From positions 3,926 through 67,925 of the forward strand of contig CALCDJ010000063.1 of assembly GCA_937900135.1 (NCBI GenBank): a DNA stretch of 64,000 nucleotides. Reading direction: 5' to 3'. The DNA is from an uncultured Blautia sp. Its GTDB lineage: Bacteria; Bacillota; Clostridia; Lachnospirales; Lachnospiraceae. Of this stretch, positions 17,708-26,028 are shown one piece after another. The position numbers were made by a program, and so were the translations under genes. The number at the start of each line of letters is the position of its first letter. The stretch's first letter is position 1. The notes under the pieces are model-generated. The model had not been told where the DNA came from, did no database searches, and was given only the letters and a program-made list of their open reading frames with translations.

Positions 17708-19042
17708 TCAAAAAAGATCCAGCATATTATCCAGGTATATCTTTTCTCTGACATGGATATGATATTCCGGCTTGGTCATGTAGTAAAGCAAAAATTCCAA
17801 AAGTAAAGCGCTGCCAAGTCCCCGTCCTTCCAACTTAAAGTTAGAAAATCCCATTGGAAGGTAGACATTCCTTATGTCATCCAGACTGATAAAACCTGGA
17901 TTTTCCATTGCTTTTGAAAAACGATATCCTTCTCCGGCATGGGGAGCAGCGCAATGGTGCACCACGCCCTTTTCTCCCAGATTTTTGCGGCTGACAGCCT
18001 CATAACAGCGTTTTCTGTCTCTGCATTCAAAATAACAGCATTCATTACATAAAAATTCCACTTTTTCTTTCTGCGCAGGAGAAAGCTTCTTCCAGTTTTC
18101 AACCCCTTTGTTTAATCGAAAATCCGGCACTACATAACGAAACTCTTCCCTATCCACTTCGTTCAGAAGCTGAGAAAACTCTGTCAGAACCTTCGTAGTA
18201 GAAGAAACAAAATAAAATCCCGGATACCTTTCTCTCAGATAATCCAGCAACACATCGGAATGAACAATGATGCCATTTCGCTTTTCTTTTTTGTCTTCAA
18301 ATACTGCACAAAGTGCATTGCACGTTTCATCCTCCAGATGTTCCTTTGTAAGCAAAGAATTACTGAAGGTCAGGCGAGCTGAGATCCCATATTCCTCCAT
18401 CAAAGCCAATACTTCCTCCGGTGAAGCATCCCCGCCTCCAATGCGTCCTCCTCCCCAGATACACTCTGCAGGAGCGCCATAAATGGAACTGATCTCACAC
18501 CAGTCGTAAAAATATTCTCTGTATTCCCGAAACAACGGCAAAAACACTCTATAAAAATCATAAAATTCAAATAATCCTGGAAGATGGTAGGATGCTGTAT
18601 ATTTTTCCATTATATAATTTGTGAGAAAAATTCCCTGCCGCTCTACCTGCTGTTCTTTTTTCACTTTATAACCTCTCTTTTCAAAAAAAGGTTTTGCAGT
18701 AATGGAGGCATGTGTGGTAATTTTTCCCCGGACCATCTCTTCCAGCTGATCACAAATAGCAGTTGCCACTCCCTGTCCCTGGTAATCGCTATGAACGTAT
18801 AAACGATCCAGATATCCACTTAGATCCATATCACCAAATCCAATAATTGTTTCATCATCAACTGCAACCAGAGTCTCATGTTCCTGCAGAGACCGATCCC
18901 ATTTCTCCAAATCTACCTGTCCCGTTGCCCATGCATTTAGCTGCTCTTTTGTATAGTCTTTTGCATTAACAGTGTGGACCGTATGATAAAACAAATCTGC
19001 CAGGGTTTTACAATCTGATTGTTTATATTTTCTTATCTTCAT
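17708..19042 (-). CDS. GNAT acetyltransferase fused to a U32-like barrel domain
   Basis: 444 residues, two parts. Residues 1-150 form a GNAT acetyltransferase with the acetyl-CoA loop YQGQGVA at 87-93. Residues 151-444 look like the U32-related barrel proteins of Firmicutes: CIWGGGRIGGGDAS, TFSNSLLTKEHL, HSDVLLDYLRERYP, VSSTTKVL, a cysteine cluster CNECCYFECRDRKRC (about 330-345), and PMGFSNFKLEGR. The FKLEGR element and Cys cluster recall U32 hydroxylases and peptidases, which bind Fe-S clusters. Substrate unknown. Start at 19042 follows AGGAG. It lies in the spo0A-spoIVB island. Confidence 0.8.
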   Translation of the reverse strand: MKIRKYKQSDCKTLADLFYHTVHTVNAKDYTKEQLNAWATGQVDLEKWDRSLQEHETLVAVDDETIIGFGDMDLSGYLDRLYVHSDYQGQGVATAICDQLEEMVRGKITTHASITAKPFFEKRGYKVKKEQQVERQGIFLTNYIMEKYTASYHLPGLFEFYDFYRVFLPLFREYREYFYDWCEISSIYGAPAECIWGGGRIGGGDASPEEVLALMEEYGISARLTFSNSLLTKEHLEDETCNALCAVFEDKKEKRNGIIVHSDVLLDYLRERYPGFYFVSSTTKVLTEFSQLLNEVDREEFRYVVPDFRLNKGVENWKKLSPAQKEKVEFLCNECCYFECRDRKRCYEAVSRKNLGEKGVVHHCAAPHAGEGYRFSKAMENPGFISLDDIRNVYLPMGFSNFKLEGRGLGSALLLEFLLYYMTKPEYHIHVREKIYLDNMLDLF

Positions 19043-19151
19043 GTTATTTCTCCTGATCTGCTTCTGATTTCTATTTTTTTATTATAAACGCCATAAATAA
19101 CTTCCATATCTTTTTTCGTACCACTGAATTGCTTAATGTTCCTGCATAATC

Positions 19152-19286
19152 TCAGGCAAATGAAGTATCATCATACACATAAACGGATAGCGTCTCACTC
19201 CACATCATTATAATCTGATTGCTCTCATCTACCGTATCTGAAAGTAATAAAGGATGGAAAGATTGTTTTTTTCTCTCATTCATCAT
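19152..19286 (-). CDS. Possible small ORF coupled to the RhuM-Fic gene
   Basis: 44 codons (MMNERKKQSFHPLLLSD...) whose ATG overlaps the stop of the RhuM-Fic gene (ATGA). Coupled translation is possible. No family is recognised and there is no clear ribosome site of its own, so it could be chance. The rest of 19043-19151 shows nothing I can name. Confidence 0.3.
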   Translation of the reverse strand: MMNERKKQSFHPLLLSDTVDESNQIIMMWSETLSVYVYDDTSFA

Positions 19287-20227
19287 AACATACAATTCAT
19301 AATCACACTAATCATCATTTCCTTCTCTTCCGGTCTGGATTCTGCAATCATAATTGTTAGTGCAACTAGAGTAGCGTCTTCTATTTTCTTTTGCCCGTCC
19401 AAAAATAAAGCCTCATTTTTATCAAGAAAATAAAGAAACATTGTCGCAGCAATTCTTTTATTCCCATCAAAAAAGCTGTGATTCTTAGTTACAAAGTACA
19501 GCAGATTTGCAGCTTTTTCTTCCAATGATTCGTAAATTTCTATTCCTCCAAATGACTGATAAATATTTCCGATGCTGCCTTTAAATGAATCATCCTTTTC
19601 TTTTCCAAATAAATCTGATTCATCCCCAAATCGCATACTTTGTATCACATCCATACATTCCTCATAGGTAAGGACGTACGTCGCACGATTTCCTTCTGGT
19701 CTTGTCATATTCTGGTGATCGTAAGAATCCAATAAATCTAATGCGTCGCTATATTTTTCTATTACAGAAAGAACCTGTCTGCTATCCAGTTCATTTTCCG
19801 TACGCTTCATAATTCGTATCACCTCACCCAACTGCTTGATACGATTATCGTTTACTGCATAGCCCTTCAATATGTATTGTTTCAGAACTGAATTCGCCCA
19901 ACGCCGGAATTCGACTCCTCTCTTTGATTTCACACGGTAACCAACGGAAATGATAACATCCAGATTATAATATTCTGTCATATGAGTTTGTGTTTTTCCT
20001 TCGATAGCACCATGTTGAGTGGTAGTCGCAAATTTTGCGACTACCATTTGATCTTCCAATTCTTCTTTCAAGGCATTATTAATATGTTTACCAATCGTCT
20101 TTACATCTCGATCAAAAAGTTCAGCCATCTGATTTCTATTCAACCAAACTGTCTCACCATCTACCGCCACAGGAATTGTTATCATTTTATCTTCTGTTTC
20201 AAATATAACAATTTCATTTTTGTTCAT
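19283..20227 (-). CDS. RhuM-Fic/Doc fusion, likely toxin
   Basis: 314 residues. N-terminal RhuM-like domain (1-125: VWLNRNQMAELFDRDVKTIGKHINNAL, then YYNLDVIISVGYRVKSKRGVEFRRWA). C-terminal Fic/Doc domain with the catalytic motif H250-SFFDGNKR. Fic/Doc proteins transfer AMP or phosphate to a target protein. The start overlaps the end of an upstream HTH gene by 14 bases, as in toxin-antitoxin pairs. Toxicity is not shown; RhuM-Doc proteins are common on mobile DNA. Confidence 0.85.
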   Translation of the reverse strand: MNKNEIVIFETEDKMITIPVAVDGETVWLNRNQMAELFDRDVKTIGKHINNALKEELEDQMVVAKFATTTQHGAIEGKTQTHMTEYYNLDVIISVGYRVKSKRGVEFRRWANSVLKQYILKGYAVNDNRIKQLGEVIRIMKRTENELDSRQVLSVIEKYSDALDLLDSYDHQNMTRPEGNRATYVLTYEECMDVIQSMRFGDESDLFGKEKDDSFKGSIGNIYQSFGGIEIYESLEEKAANLLYFVTKNHSFFDGNKRIAATMFLYFLDKNEALFLDGQKKIEDATLVALTIMIAESRPEEKEMMISVIMNCML

Positions 20228-20459
20228 GCTCTTCCTCCAATTCTATTCCTTTTTCTCTCAGTATCTGCTGTGCCCTCACATAATATGAAATTAATCTAAG
20301 CACATACTCCGGCATTTGTCTTCTTCCTGCCTCCCACTCCTCTAACGTTCTTAAAGGAATATCCATATACCTTGAAAATTCCGTTCTGTTCATATCTAGC
20401 ATCTCACGAATTCCTTTTAACGTATAAATCTGTCTTTCAATACTTTCTTTTTTATCCAT
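20214..20459 (-). CDS. Small HTH protein, probable antitoxin/regulator
   Basis: 81 residues from ATG 20459 (MDKKESIERQIYTLKG), six bases after AAGGAG; the frame upstream of it contains the promoter. Helix-turn-helix of the XRE kind: GIREMLDMNRTEFSRYMDIPLRTLEEWEAGRRQMP, then YVLRLISYYVRAQQILREKG. It overlaps the RhuM-Fic gene and is first in the pair, the usual place of an autoregulating antitoxin. Confidence 0.8.
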   Translation of the reverse strand: MDKKESIERQIYTLKGIREMLDMNRTEFSRYMDIPLRTLEEWEAGRRQMPEYVLRLISYYVRAQQILREKGIELEEEHEQK

Positions 20460-20494
20460 CTTTCTCTCCTTATGAAACCACTCATTGTGTGGAT

Positions 20495-20523
20495 ATTGTA
20501 TCATATGACATTCATACATGCAA
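20495..20523 (-). promoter_or_regulatory. Promoter of the HTH/RhuM-Fic pair
   Basis: TTGCAT (20518-20523), 17 bases, TACAAT (20495-20500), with TGA just before the -10 (extended -10). Confidence 0.65.
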
Positions 20524-20533
20524 TATTTTTTTG

Positions 20534-20568
20534 AAAAAACAGCCATACATTTGAAATGTATAGCTGTT
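20534..20568 (-). terminator. Long palindrome with T-run upstream of the toxin-antitoxin pair
   Basis: AACAGC-C-ATACATTT and its complement AAATGTAT-A-GCTGTT (20538-20568), then six T on the minus strand. Either the end of the MFS transcript or an operator for the HTH protein. Between here and the MFS stop (20569-20775) I see no gene. Confidence 0.6.
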
Positions 20569-20742
20569 AAGTATCACTTATATTTAGCTTATGAAACCAG
20601 GAGTTTACAAGATATCACAATGCCATTAAATAGATTTGACAAGGATTCCATTCATCCCACAGGTCGATTATGATCATAAGTACAAAAAATATTTTATCAA
20701 CGCTTTCATTTATATATCAATGTATCCTTACCGTAAATATAG

Positions 20743-20765
20743 AGGGCGAGACAAATGCCCCGCCC
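20743..20765 (-). terminator. Weak hairpin just after the MFS gene
   Basis: GGGCG / CGCCC arms with poor T-run, 11 bases after the MFS stop codon. Confidence 0.35.
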
Positions 20766-20775
20766 AAAAACACAG

Positions 20776-22068
20776 TTACTTTTCATTATAGTGATACTGT
20801 TTTAATCTCTTACCTGCAATGATGCAAATAAAAATTCCACTTACACCAAGTATAAACATCATCAGTGCCGAACCAGAACCTTTTCCTGTACCAAAAAGTG
20901 TTTTTAGAATTGATTCCTCACCATATGCGACCATAAATGGTTCGCATATATGATCTACCATAAAGCCACCCAAAAACAATCCGATGGGTATCGTAAAAAA
21001 CTGAAGCGTATTACGACACGCATAAACACGTCCCTGCAATGCTATCGGAATGGTGCTCCTAAGAATCACATCCAAATTAGCATTCATAACAGGCACTAAA
21101 ATCCATCCAATGATCTGTCCAACGCACCATAATATCGGTTCTCTGCAAAAAGCCAATAAAAAATTTTCAGTTCCTAACGAAAACAGCATTGTCAGATAAA
21201 TCACTTTAACCCTATCCTTTGGTTTAGGTAGAACCGAAACAACCAGACTCCCAATGATCATGGCCACACCGGAACAAGAAGTCACAATTCCAAGAACAGA
21301 CTGACCACCTTTGGGATTCGGAAGCACATAGCCGGGCAATGTTGCATCAAAAGCAGAAGCCACCAAATTAACACCTGCCATAAATAATATCAGAGTCATA
21401 ATCATTGGATGATCCTTTAAAAATCCAATTCCCTCTTTAGCAAGAACAAGTACGCTTTCTTTTCTTTCATAATTGCTTTCTGGAATGCGAATGAAAAACT
21501 GCAACGCTACAAATGCGACTATAAAGCTGCTGATATCTACTGCTATCACACCATTAAGTCCTATAAAAGAATATAATGCGGTAGCAATCAGAGGGTTCAA
21601 AATAGAAATCAACGATCTTGACAGAGAGCGAAGGCCACTTGTCTTCTGATAATACTTCTCAGGAATGATAAGCGTCATGGCAACTTCTGATGCCGGTTGC
21701 TGCACTGTATTCATTAATCCCGAGATTGCATTTAAGACGTACAAATGCCATACAACCAAACGATTTGTACGAAATAACCCCCATACTGCTATGGTACAAA
21801 ACACTGCAAACACATCACAAACAAGCATTGTCTTCTTTTTATCAAATCTATCTGTCAACGCTCCTGCAAATATACTCATGAACACATATGGTGCATAGGA
21901 GCATATCGTAAGTGCTGCCGTACTTAATGAAGACCCTGTCTTCTCATACAACCATAAAGTCAGTGCAAATGCTGTGATACTGCTCCCAAGTTGTGATACA
22001 CTCTGGGTACCCCAAAGAATCAAAAAATCTTTCAACTCATATAATTCATTTTTCTTTATCTTATTCAT
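20776..22068 (-). CDS. MFS drug-efflux transporter (Mef-like)
   Basis: About 430 residues, twelve hydrophobic helices. Seen: SQLGSSITAFALTLWLYEKTGS in helix 1, the loop 2-3 motif GALTDRFDKKKTML (about 62-75) and NAISGLMNTVQQPASEVAMTLIIPE, all as in the MFS_3 macrolide-efflux group. The ATG at 22068 sits seven bases after AGGAG; the ATG at 22113 lies in the regulatory hairpin and is rejected. Upstream is an unusual leader with a 12-codon peptide gene and an SD-masking hairpin, which suggests drug-induced expression. The substrate is not determined by sequence. Confidence 0.88.
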   Translation of the reverse strand: MNKIKKNELYELKDFLILWGTQSVSQLGSSITAFALTLWLYEKTGSSLSTAALTICSYAPYVFMSIFAGALTDRFDKKKTMLVCDVFAVFCTIAVWGLFRTNRLVVWHLYVLNAISGLMNTVQQPASEVAMTLIIPEKYYQKTSGLRSLSRSLISILNPLIATALYSFIGLNGVIAVDISSFIVAFVALQFFIRIPESNYERKESVLVLAKEGIGFLKDHPMIMTLILFMAGVNLVASAFDATLPGYVLPNPKGGQSVLGIVTSCSGVAMIIGSLVVSVLPKPKDRVKVIYLTMLFSLGTENFLLAFCREPILWCVGQIIGWILVPVMNANLDVILRSTIPIALQGRVYACRNTLQFFTIPIGLFLGGFMVDHICEPFMVAYGEESILKTLFGTGKGSGSALMMFILGVSGIFICIIAGKRLKQYHYNEK

Positions 22069-22070
22069 TT

Positions 22071-22115
22071 CTTTGCTCCTTTTCATATCAGCTATTTTCC
22101 GAAATAGAAGCAAAG
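22071..22115 (-). promoter_or_regulatory. Hairpin masking the MFS ribosome site
   Basis: On the minus strand CTTTGCTTCT (22106-22115) pairs with AGGAGCAAAG (22071-22080), which contains the MFS ribosome site. One G-T pair, nine Watson-Crick pairs. The RNA can hide the start of the pump gene. Confidence 0.7.
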
Positions 22116-22142
22116 CCTGAGGATATCAGCCTAATGTGATTC

Positions 22143-22174
22143 CTCCATGCAGTCTCCTCAGACTCTGCATGGAG
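22143..22174 (-). promoter_or_regulatory. Leader hairpin over the peptide gene
   Basis: Perfect 10-bp stem CTCCATGCAG / CTGCATGGAG. Its loop (CTGAGGA on the minus strand, 22155-22161) can instead pair with TCCTCAG (22117-22123) downstream, giving an alternative fold. The first arm is read as codons of the leader peptide. Confidence 0.7.
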
Positions 22175-22196
22175 CTACTACAATACAAAGTTTCAT
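22158..22196 (-). CDS. Leader peptide of the MFS gene
   Basis: ATG 22196 follows AAAGGTGAG by about five bases and encodes the 12-residue MKLCIVVAPCRV. Its stop codon lies inside the loop of the leader hairpin, so a ribosome stalled near the end would open the stem. This is the layout of drug-inducible attenuators in front of erm, mef and related genes. No match to a known leader peptide is claimed. Confidence 0.65.
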   Translation of the reverse strand: MKLCIVVAPCRV

Positions 22197-22298
22197 TTTT
22201 CTCACCTTTTTCAAGATAAAACGAGCTATACGGTATATTTACTTGTTACTTAAATCTCGTTATCATTTTACATTTTCAAATTTACATCTTTTAATGTC

Positions 22299-22304
22299 AT
22301 TATA
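22299..22304 (-). promoter_or_regulatory. Extended -10 of the MFS leader transcript
   Basis: TATAAT preceded by TGC on the minus strand (TGn-TATAAT). No good -35. It gives a leader of about 220 bases. Confidence 0.5.
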
Positions 22305-22322
22305 GCATAAACACTTTTAATT

Positions 22323-22514
22323 TTATAGATAGAAGAATATGAAAAAGTAAACAAGCTTGCTCATGTACGGCTCTCGCCGTATATCGGCACAAAAAAGAAC
22401 ATGGCTGTAAGAAAGCTTACCTTCTTCCACGATTTTGTCCAAGCCCACCTCGAAAAGCTCTGCTTTCCTCGGTGTTTGGCTTTCGCCAAATTGTCCACTC
22501 GTAATAAAGGGCGC
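22323..22514 (-). pseudogene. Unidentified coding remnant between spoIVB and the MFS gene
   Basis: A 63-codon open stretch (from ...SGQFGESQTPRKAELFEVGLD to ...REPYMSKLVYFFIFFYL) that reads like real protein but has no start codon or ribosome site. Probably the tail of a gene brought with the island. I do not recognise the family. It fills most of the 430-base gap 22130-22563. Confidence 0.3.
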
Positions 22515-22563
22515 TTACAAGTAAACTTGCAGCTCCCCCTTATTGCTCCTGTCCAGCTTGGAC

Positions 22564-23766
22564 TCAATGCTCCAGCATATTTTCAATAAAGATCCCATAT
22601 CCGCTTGTGGAGTCTTGAACAAAAACATGGGTTACTGCTCCGACTACCTTTCCATTTTGAAGTATGGGACTTCCGCTCATTCCCTGTACAATGCCGCCTG
22701 TTTTCTCCAGCAGGCGGGGATCTGTTACCTGAATGACAAAACTTTTGTTGGTGTCTTCATGATTCATGTCGATTTTTGTGATCTTTGCCTGATACTCCTG
22801 CACCTTGTCATCAATGCTGCATAAGATTGAGGCTGGACCCACTTCCATTTCCTGTTTATATGCCACAGGCATCTGCTGCAGATGAATTCCTTTTCCTGTT
22901 TTCCCTGTGTAGGATCCATAAATCCCATTTTTACTGTTACAGGTAATTTTACCAATGATATTGGCAGGCTCATATCGAATCAAACCTGAGAGCTCGCCTG
23001 GACTTCCCTTGCTTCCTTTTTGAATACCCAGGATTTCCGCCTGATAAAGAGTGCCGTCCTGAATATCCAGAAGCTCTCCGGTGTCCACATCGCTGATCCC
23101 GTGACCCAATGCCCCGTAATTTCCTTCGGCGTCCACAAATGTCAGGGTTCCTATCCCCTGGGTGTCATCCCTCACCCAGATTCCCAGCTTGTATTCTCCC
23201 TGATGATCTTTTACCGGAGAAATGGAAACCGGGATGGTTTCTCCCTTTCTTTGTACCTGAAGCGTTACTTCCCTTCCATCCAGAAGGGAGAGATCTTCCA
23301 TTAATTCCCGCTTGGTGGAAATCTTTTGTTCATTCATTGCGACAATATAATCTCCCGGTTTTACAATATTTTTTGCCGGTTCCTTTGGGATTCCTCCTTC
23401 CCCCAGGATTTCTCCTGTGTCAATGATCAGAACGCCTTTTGTTTCCATATAAATCCCCACATTACTTCCGCTGACCATAATCTGGCTGCTGTCTGTGGGA
23501 ATCACCTTGATCGTTTTAAAGGGAATGCATCCCAAAAGCCTGCAGGGAAGCAGATAACTTCCCTCCCCGGAAACTGTCACCGCCTCCTCAAACGTTAAGA
23601 GAGGATGGGAAAAAATTTCAGCTTCCTGTACACGATCTCCTCTGGTTATGTGAATCTCATCCGGCACTTTCCGGTCCATATAGCGATAGCCCAATATGCC
23701 AATGGCCAGCAGGTCGATTCCTAAACACCATAGAAGGAAACGCCGGTATCCTGTTTTTCTGTCCAT
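22564..23766 (-). CDS. spoIVB: SpoIVB serine peptidase
   Basis: Forespore-made protease that crosses to the intermembrane space and triggers sigma-K activation. 400 residues. N-terminal transmembrane anchor (about 8-28), a PDZ domain (about 105-190), and a S55 peptidase domain with ALGHGISD (His) and GMSGSP (active Ser, about 362-367). It is intact although it borders the accessory island; its usual follower spo0A has been moved away. Confidence 0.95.
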   Translation of the reverse strand: MDRKTGYRRFLLWCLGIDLLAIGILGYRYMDRKVPDEIHITRGDRVQEAEIFSHPLLTFEEAVTVSGEGSYLLPCRLLGCIPFKTIKVIPTDSSQIMVSGSNVGIYMETKGVLIIDTGEILGEGGIPKEPAKNIVKPGDYIVAMNEQKISTKRELMEDLSLLDGREVTLQVQRKGETIPVSISPVKDHQGEYKLGIWVRDDTQGIGTLTFVDAEGNYGALGHGISDVDTGELLDIQDGTLYQAEILGIQKGSKGSPGELSGLIRYEPANIIGKITCNSKNGIYGSYTGKTGKGIHLQQMPVAYKQEMEVGPASILCSIDDKVQEYQAKITKIDMNHEDTNKSFVIQVTDPRLLEKTGGIVQGMSGSPILQNGKVVGAVTHVFVQDSTSGYGIFIENMLEH

Positions 23767-23845
23767 TTTATCACATCCTTTTCTGCAAAAGTAAAAAAAG
23801 AGGAAACCCTCTTTGGTATCCTCTCTTAGTATGCAATAAAAGATG

Positions 23846-25537
23846 TTATTTCAACCTTGTATTTTTATGTACCTGTGCCAATTCTTTCATTTCTCTCGCA
23901 TTCTCAAGAACAGCATCCGTAATCCTTGCTCCGCCTAACAATCTGGCCAGTTCATGAATACTTTTTTCCTCATTAAGCGGATGAATCTGGGTCATGGTTT
24001 CCGTTCCATGAATCTGTTTTTCAATCTCAAAATGGGTATCAGCCATGGCTGCAATCTGGGGAAGATGAGTAATACAAAGTACCTGATGATGTCTGCCAAT
24101 CACTGCCATTTTTTCGGAAACCTTCTGGGCCGTTCTTCCACTGATTCCCGTGTCGATTTCGTCAAACATCAGGGTTTCAATCTGATCCCGGTCTGCCAGA
24201 ATTGCTTTCAGCGCCAGCATAATTCGGGAAAGTTCACCGCCGGAGACAATCTTTCCAAGAGGCTTTAAGCTTTCTCCTGGATTTGTGGAAATTTCATATT
24301 CTACTGCATCATATCCCCGCTCTGTAAAATTTTTCTTTCTTTCAAAATGAATGTCAAAATCCACATCCAGAAAATTCAGATCTTTTAGTCCTTCTATGAT
24401 TTTTTCTTTTAGCTGTCTGCTATATTCTTTCCTGATTTCTGATAATGCATACGAAGCCTGCTCCAGATTCGTTTCTGCTATTTCCAGATCTTCCCTGGCT
24501 TTTTGGGAAATTTCTTCATATTTGAGTAATTTTTCCAGTTTTTGCTGCTGTTCTTTCTCGTAAGAAAAAATCTCATCCAGAGTCTGCCCATATTTGGATT
24601 TCAGATTATTGATCAAATCCAATCGACGTTCTGTTTCATAAAACAAAGTTTCATCAAAGGTAAGCCCATCCAGATAAAAGGACACATCCCGGTTAAAATC
24701 ATTCAGGAGGCCATCCAGTGCGGTAAGAGAGTTTTCCATTTCCAGAAGTTCCGGATCATACTCCGCCACTCTGGAAAGCTCTCTGAGCGCATTGCCCACC
24801 TGTTCTCCTGCTCCTGCGCCATCTTCATAGCCGCAAAGCCGGTGTACATTCTGCAGCGTTTCCACAATCTTTCTGGAGTTTCCAAGTTTCCTGTACTGAA
24901 TTTCCAGTTCCTGGTCTTCGCCTTCTTTCAGCTGCGCCTTTTGAATCTCCTGAATTTCAAACTCCAGAAAAGCCTGCTCCCGTTTTCTCTGCTCTCCATC
25001 CATATCCAGAGCTTTCAAATTTTTCTCACATTCCCGGTACACTCCATAAGCCTCTTTTACCTTTTGCTCCAGAGGCTGGATTTTCTCCTTTCCATAAGCA
25101 TCCAGGATCTCCAGCTGTTTCTCCGGATAAAGAAGAGACTGATGCTCATGCTGTCCGTGAATATCCAAAAGACAGGCTGCTGCCGCCTTCATCTGTCCTA
25201 CGGTACAGGTTTCTCCATTGATCTTGCTCACACTTCTGCCTTCCATCAGCTTACGGGACAGCAGTACCTGCCCATCTTCCGGAATGATATCCAGTTCCAG
25301 AAGCGCCTGTCTGGCCTTCTCGTTTTCCACCTGGAACAAAAGTTCCACAAGGGCATATGAGGCATTTTCACGGATCATTCCCCGGGAAATCTTCCCTCCT
25401 AAGATCAGCTGCATGGAACCAAGAAGAATGGATTTTCCGGCTCCTGTTTCTCCAGTCAGTATATTTAATCCAGGCCCAAATTCCACCTCGATTTCTTCGA
25501 TGAGTGCAAGATTTTTTACATGAAGATGTACTAACAC
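23846..25537 (-). CDS. recN: DNA repair protein RecN
   Basis: SMC-like ATPase that gathers broken DNA ends. 563 residues. Walker A GETGAGKS (29-36) near the N-terminus; two long coiled-coil arms; signature VSGGELSRIMLALK near 435 and Walker B TLMFDEIDTGISGRTAQ near 465; a His switch in ITHLPQIAAMADTHF. It follows argR by three bases. The argR-recN-spoIVB order is conserved in Firmicutes. Confidence 0.97.
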   Translation of the reverse strand: MLVHLHVKNLALIEEIEVEFGPGLNILTGETGAGKSILLGSMQLILGGKISRGMIRENASYALVELLFQVENEKARQALLELDIIPEDGQVLLSRKLMEGRSVSKINGETCTVGQMKAAAACLLDIHGQHEHQSLLYPEKQLEILDAYGKEKIQPLEQKVKEAYGVYRECEKNLKALDMDGEQRKREQAFLEFEIQEIQKAQLKEGEDQELEIQYRKLGNSRKIVETLQNVHRLCGYEDGAGAGEQVGNALRELSRVAEYDPELLEMENSLTALDGLLNDFNRDVSFYLDGLTFDETLFYETERRLDLINNLKSKYGQTLDEIFSYEKEQQQKLEKLLKYEEISQKAREDLEIAETNLEQASYALSEIRKEYSRQLKEKIIEGLKDLNFLDVDFDIHFERKKNFTERGYDAVEYEISTNPGESLKPLGKIVSGGELSRIMLALKAILADRDQIETLMFDEIDTGISGRTAQKVSEKMAVIGRHHQVLCITHLPQIAAMADTHFEIEKQIHGTETMTQIHPLNEEKSIHELARLLGGARITDAVLENAREMKELAQVHKNTRLK

Positions 25538-25540
25538 CGT

Positions 25541-26017
25541 TTACCTCCCGTTTTGTACTTTTCCGTCTGCTTCCAGCACATTTCCAAGTTTTTCCACCAC
25601 ATACTCTGCCTGCTCAGATGTTCTGGCCACACACATAACGGTATCATCTCCGGCAATACAGCCAAGAATTTCTTCCCATTCCAGGGCATCCAGCGCTGCT
25701 GCCACTCCCATGGCCATGCCGGGAACTGTCTTGATCACAATCAGATTCTGTCCTGTTTCCATGGAAAGAAGCGCATCACAGAGCACTCTGGTATATCGGT
25801 CGCCAAGAGCTCTGGCGGGTTCCTCCAGAATGGCATAGCGGGATTTTCCATCCTTTCCTGCCACCTTAGTCATTTTCAACGCGCGGATATCCCTGGATAC
25901 CGTGGCCTGTGTCACCTTAAATCCGGCTTCATTGAGCCTGGACGCCAGTTCTTCCTGAGTATCAATATCATATTGACGAATCAATTCCATGATTTTCTCA
26001 TGTCTTGCTAATTTCAC
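25541..26017 (-). CDS. argR: Arginine repressor ArgR
   Basis: Arginine-sensing regulator of arginine synthesis and breakdown. 158 residues. N-terminal winged helix (1-70: TQEELASRLNEAGFKVTQATVSRDIRALKM), C-terminal hexamer domain with the arginine-binding segment ILGCIAGDDTVMCVARTSEQAE (about 118-140). Located 11 bases after nadK. In this cluster it sits with recN as usual, not with arginine genes. Confidence 0.95.
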   Translation of the reverse strand: MKLARHEKIMELIRQYDIDTQEELASRLNEAGFKVTQATVSRDIRALKMTKVAGKDGKSRYAILEEPARALGDRYTRVLCDALLSMETGQNLIVIKTVPGMAMGVAAALDALEWEEILGCIAGDDTVMCVARTSEQAEYVVEKLGNVLEADGKVQNGR

Positions 26018-26028
26018 CTTATTCCCTC

